In this document: piece after piece, positions 63,001-64,000 of the stretch
Numbering within the stretch: position 1 is the stretch's first letter
Layout: the number at the start of each line of letters is the position of its first letter
Source: Myroides sp. NP-2
GTDB taxonomy: Bacteria; Bacteroidota; Bacteroidia; Flavobacteriales; Flavobacteriaceae
Reading direction: 5' to 3'
NCBI RefSeq assembly: GCF_014145665.1
Contig: NZ_JACHTD010000009.1
Span: 97,352-161,351, forward strand
DNA: 64,000 nucleotides
Made by a program: the position numbers and the translations under genes
Notes under the pieces: model-generated
Told to the model about the DNA's origin: nothing
Databases searched by the model: none
Seen by the model: the letters and a program-made list of their open reading frames with translations, nothing else

Positions 63001-63079
63001 GTTGATAGGTTTGTGCATGAAGAACAACATTCCACAACAAAAATAGTGGAAGTAAAAAAGTAAGGGGTGCTTTTTTCAT
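57032..63079 (-). CDS. Large MBG-repeat adhesin with T9SS type A sorting domain (2015 aa)
   Basis: The start MKKAPLTFLLPLFLLWNVVL gives a signal peptide (cleavage after LHAQ); an earlier ATG at 63115 adds 12 residues. Domains in order: an N-terminal beta domain (about 25-230), Fn3-like segments (about 245-330 and 500-590), a MAM/choice-of-anchor-like segment beginning CETRGAFIENFESQPVG (about 340-500), a GEVED domain (MGVAIDFNNDGVFDQ, about 600-750), an Ig-like part, then about ten MBG domains (about 910-1650; KTKVYGDTDPTLTYTV pattern), a cadherin-like/Big domain, and the type A sorting domain WAVYPNPVQKSAWLYV with the final KQQGIQFIVQ. It is exported by the T9SS and anchored at the surface; likely adhesive. 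Confidence 0.92.
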   Translation of the reverse strand: MKKAPLTFLLPLFLLWNVVLHAQTYQPLSLDGFNEDVIANGIGTAVSSTTNDIDGVSYCLRSLDWKLTAESQPMTSGLPTNGSITSQDSTTPNLLFQLQDYSSNNVIRLKTTVNTITSNVGGQVKSQNIYILATSTSGSSVLECKVIFEDDSFQVMSITLPDWYNGTNLSVAFQGFGRINRMNNMLENSTTNPRLYQFPIPITLENQTKAIKSIAFSHVEGQGISSVFGATAELVPSCPNPTSIIINQITSSTAKANITPPNIAPDRGYDFQVRSYGNPSDGNTGFVVSGSTIASNLTVELPFLTSGETFYFYVRSKCSTTEFGDWLGPFVFTTLCETRGAFIENFESQPVGTVNNASLPGCWGKISTGNGYLYTSSASAYSGNHSLYLYNSNQNTGDLLVVSPPTNHLGNGGYRVRFRARSTASALSTLNVVTLEDPNTTVGMQSLATIPLTTSFKEYFVNFPAGTANYFGLAHGLSSEYQAIYMDDIRFEPIPSCLVPTDLTVSAVGLNTATIAWTATSSPNTEGYTYEIRTSGEAGSGTTGLAFSAQVDSNTRTVNLANLVAGTTYHAYVKANCTATEESYWTDAATFTPNWCTPTYVNGSSNHRITVVNIDEINFTDQIPSYTQRDRTAESIPDLTVGNTYTFNVTTTGYTGMGVAIDFNNDGVFDQQTEVSALSDYIPNNTQVYTATVTIPNTIATGNYRMRIWNRIANAGGMDDGADPCGSYNYGTWADYTVKILEVTPPPVAVDQVFCKNENKKVSDLTATGENIKWYASETATTALLPSTLLSSGTYYATQTIGGQESVRRTPIQVEIEDPKLNSISVSSSFQYNTQTQVILVGIRSVLGPYVLTWYEEETGGVSIPTPDIAVLPVGTHVYWVSTFSTAGCESKRSKITLVVNPLTLYVIPTAITKYYGDADPELRYTIYGGYSEIPLTGSLARDPGENVGSYAIRQGTLTTSSNYSLIMTTATLTISPAPLTVTADAKTKEMGAADPMLIYQVSGLKNGELAEDVLTGTLTRDPGEETGVYPITQGTLALTSANYAMRYQPANLTIRTTTIVVQANDKTKVYGDTDPTLTYTVSGLDPAVDPSTVLMGSLSREPGENVSSYAITQGTLTAVAGYTLQFEAADLTITPATVTITAEAKTKVYGDTDPTLTYTVNGLKGTDTLTGSLVREVGETVGTYEIQQGSVAASTDYTLVYQAADLDITPATVTITAEAKTKVYGDTDPLLTYTVNGLKGTDTLTGSLVREGGETVGTYEIQQGSVAASTDYTLVYQAADLDITPATVTITAEAKTKVYGDIDPILTYTVRGLKGTDTLTGSLVREVGEAVGTYEIQQGSVAATTDYTVAYQAADLTITPATVTITAEAKTKVYGDTDPLLTYTVRGLKGTDTLTGSLVREVGEAVGTYEIQQGSLAASTDYTLVYQAADLTIFPIELVIYPQQNQEKEYGTDDPTLAFTVEGLRNGDTIATALRGALGRSTSENVGRYRYTLGSLESIANNYVLRLNTEERFEITPAPVAIVVEIGQYKHYGQADPVLRYEIQGLRRGDYPANTMTGQLKREPGEEVGQYTIVQGSLAPRSNYTIRSFTTASFEIKRGEIQGLILPSKTVVYDGEPQYLQVEGPLSLGAVVTYENNEQTQVGRYTVVATITDEPNYEPLRLVGTLTITPAEQHIRFGAVSTVVLEDTPSLPLQAVASSGLAVTYTIDDPAEQALAQVDAAGVIHFLQPGVVTVTAHQEGNANYKAAAPVSQTIEISSRDASIWNLLVDGVSHGKIEKVVELVLDCSTPQEEVVLEIITQVGAVVSPSNYITVPVTTYGIHEQVIVVQSANGQVTTTYTIRIDKRIPTERIVFQKYDKVLLVNNNKQTNGGYVFSGYEWFKNGMSLGKKQFYAEQGDAGTTLDVDAEYLVELTLHNGQKIRSCPIFIQGKTTENWAVYPNPVQKSAWLYVRLEEEARQEATTYKIYNITGQLIKSGALDKGKMGIEIPSTVAAGSYYLVLNRAGKQQGIQFIVQ
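58765..59664 (-). repeat. Four near-identical 225-bp MBG modules
   Basis: The string CTGTGGCAGG recurs at 58990, 59215, 59440 and 59665, an exact 225-base (75-residue) period. Each module encodes VTITAEAKTKVYGD followed by LTYTV, GLKGTDTLTGSLVRE and QGSVAASTDYT. The modules differ by a few bases, indicating recent duplication within the gene. Confidence 0.9.
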
Positions 63080-63173
63080 AGGATAGAGATCGAGTTTAAT
63101 TGGCAATCCAGTCAAAATGAAGAACCAAATTTTTATAAAATTATCTCTTTAGTTAAAAAAATGAAAAAATACG

Positions 63174-63196
63174 GGGTGGACAAAAGGGTGGACAAA
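63174..63196. repeat. Direct repeat GGGTGGACAAA, two copies 12 bases apart
   Basis: Copies at 63174-63184 and 63186-63196 lie about 100 bases upstream of the adhesin ATG. They could be an operator. The remainder of 63080-63382 has no gene and no exact TAnnTTTG. Confidence 0.5.
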
Positions 63197-63382
63197 TCAA
63201 TATAGCGCAATAAAATTATATTAAACAACTATATATCAATACATTACAACACATCCAATTCTAAGACTTGCTGCTTCAACTTCTATACGTACACTGAACA
63301 AGAGCGGATAGTTCCTTTTAAAACTAAGCAAAAAAACGGGTTCAGAAAAACCCAATGTCTATGACCTCACCTTTTTAAAAGC

Positions 63383-63410
63383 AAAAAGGATGCCCTATTG
63401 GACATCCTTT
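63383..63410 (-). terminator. Terminator after the right-edge gene
   Basis: On the minus strand AAAGGATG-CC / GG-CATCCTTT with one mismatch is followed by a T-run, 11 bases beyond the stop at 63421. Confidence 0.75.
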
Positions 63411-63420
63411 GCTGCTTCGC

Positions 63421-64000
63421 TTATGCGTTTTTCTCTTCTGCCATTTTTGTGTACTCAGCGATTAAATAGCTTAAGTGATCCCATTTGATTGAGTTATATG
63501 GGAATTTCTGTAGAAATTCTTGGTTGTCTCCAAAAAGGAAATTGTAGTGTTCTTCAAATTCTCCTTTTTTAAGCCAAATCACTTCCTCACCTTTTTTAAC
63601 GTAATAGGATTTAATTACTCCCCCACCGATGCTAGGTCCTCCACCAAAGCTAATAGAGGATGTTTCAGAAGCCATTGGATCTGCATATACTTCTATTTGA
63701 CTACTAAAGCTTGGGTTGATCAATTGCATCAAGTATTCCTTTTCCGCTTTTTTGTTTTTTAAAGAGGCGGTGATGTTTCTTACATACACTTCATCTGGAT
63801 TGGTTGATTTTGATAAATTTTTACTACCCCAATTACGCGAATTCTCAAAATAGCTAGCTACTTTAGCTCCTTTGTATCCACCCGACCAAGCCCATATTTC
63901 ATAAGCTAACGTAAGGTAGTAAGTTTGCTTGAAATAATAAAGAGATGAGCAAACAAGAAATAATGTACTCTCATGTAGAGGATTGGAAAACAAGTGGATT
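63421..64000 (-). CDS. Unrecognised protein, C-terminal part, cut by the right edge
   Basis: The frame is open to the right edge (the only possible internal start near 63993 is a TTG), so at least 193 C-terminal residues of a longer protein are present. Visible features are YEIWAWSGGYKGAKVASYF, a Ser/Gly-rich stretch ETSSISFGGGPSIGGGVIKS, and a charged helical C-terminus with KWDHLSYLIAEYTKMAEEK. There is no sorting domain or membrane helix in this part. I do not recognise a family. A terminator follows. Confidence 0.6.
   Translation of the reverse strand, partial: IHLFSNPLHESTLFLVCSSLYYFKQTYYLTLAYEIWAWSGGYKGAKVASYFENSRNWGSKNLSKSTNPDEVYVRNITASLKNKKAEKEYLMQLINPSFSSQIEVYADPMASETSSISFGGGPSIGGGVIKSYYVKKGEEVIWLKKGEFEEHYNFLFGDNQEFLQKFPYNSIKWDHLSYLIAEYTKMAEEKNA

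Overview
The window is a chromosomal segment of a Bacteroidota bacterium, almost certainly a Flavobacteriaceae member. The evidence is: TAnnTTTG-type -7 promoter elements in front of many genes, almost no Shine-Dalgarno sequences, type IX secretion (T9SS) sorting domains, PorP/SprF, DUF4834 and YfhO proteins, and AT-rich intergenic DNA. Flavobacterium or Myroides-like genera fit; I cannot fix the genus from sequence alone. I see no rRNA, tRNA, CRISPR array or insertion sequence.

Layout. 1-2588 (minus strand) holds the start of a potassium-uptake operon (two tiny membrane ORFs, kdpF, kdpA running off the left edge), preceded by a sigma-54-type promoter with twin palindromes upstream and, behind a terminator, an NtrC-type response regulator. 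2796-7302 carries endonuclease III, an ECF sigma factor with a small ORF after it, and uvrA. 7607-8048 is a small AT-rich islet with a bacteriocin-like peptide and a possible immunity protein. 8228-12486 encodes a glycosyltransferase, a YfhO-type membrane protein and DUF4834. 12564-23761 is mostly housekeeping: rhodanese, hemN-type coproporphyrinogen oxidase, outer-membrane phospholipase A, topoisomerase IV (parC/parE), YihY, a TIGR02117 protein, ychF and a GNAT acetyltransferase. 23816-31683 has a conserved acidic protein, a deoxyhypusine-synthase-like enzyme next to a decarboxylase (polyamine locus), aroB, proline dehydrogenase, a lipoprotein, a DMP19-like protein and an AraC regulator.

31970-51018 (minus strand) is the most unusual part: a probable seven-cistron surface-fibre operon. 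In transcription order it has a giant tail-fibre-like protein with 29 modules (27 nearly identical, 98 residues each) that is split into two reading frames by one nonsense codon; a 1507-residue secreted protein; a small secreted protein; a T9SS type B (CHU_C) protein; PorP/SprF; and an OmpA/PD40 protein. The first three share a short tail-fibre-like module, and strong hairpins flank the second gene. A bidirectional terminator closes the operon.

51571-64000 holds acetyl-CoA synthetase, a nitronate-monooxygenase/FabK-like enzyme, mnmA, a 20-copy heptamer array with an inverted arm, an outer-membrane barrel protein, a 2015-residue MBG-repeat T9SS type A adhesin, and the C-terminal part of an unrecognised protein cut by the right edge. 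The same heptamer occurs four times just after the glycosyltransferase gene.
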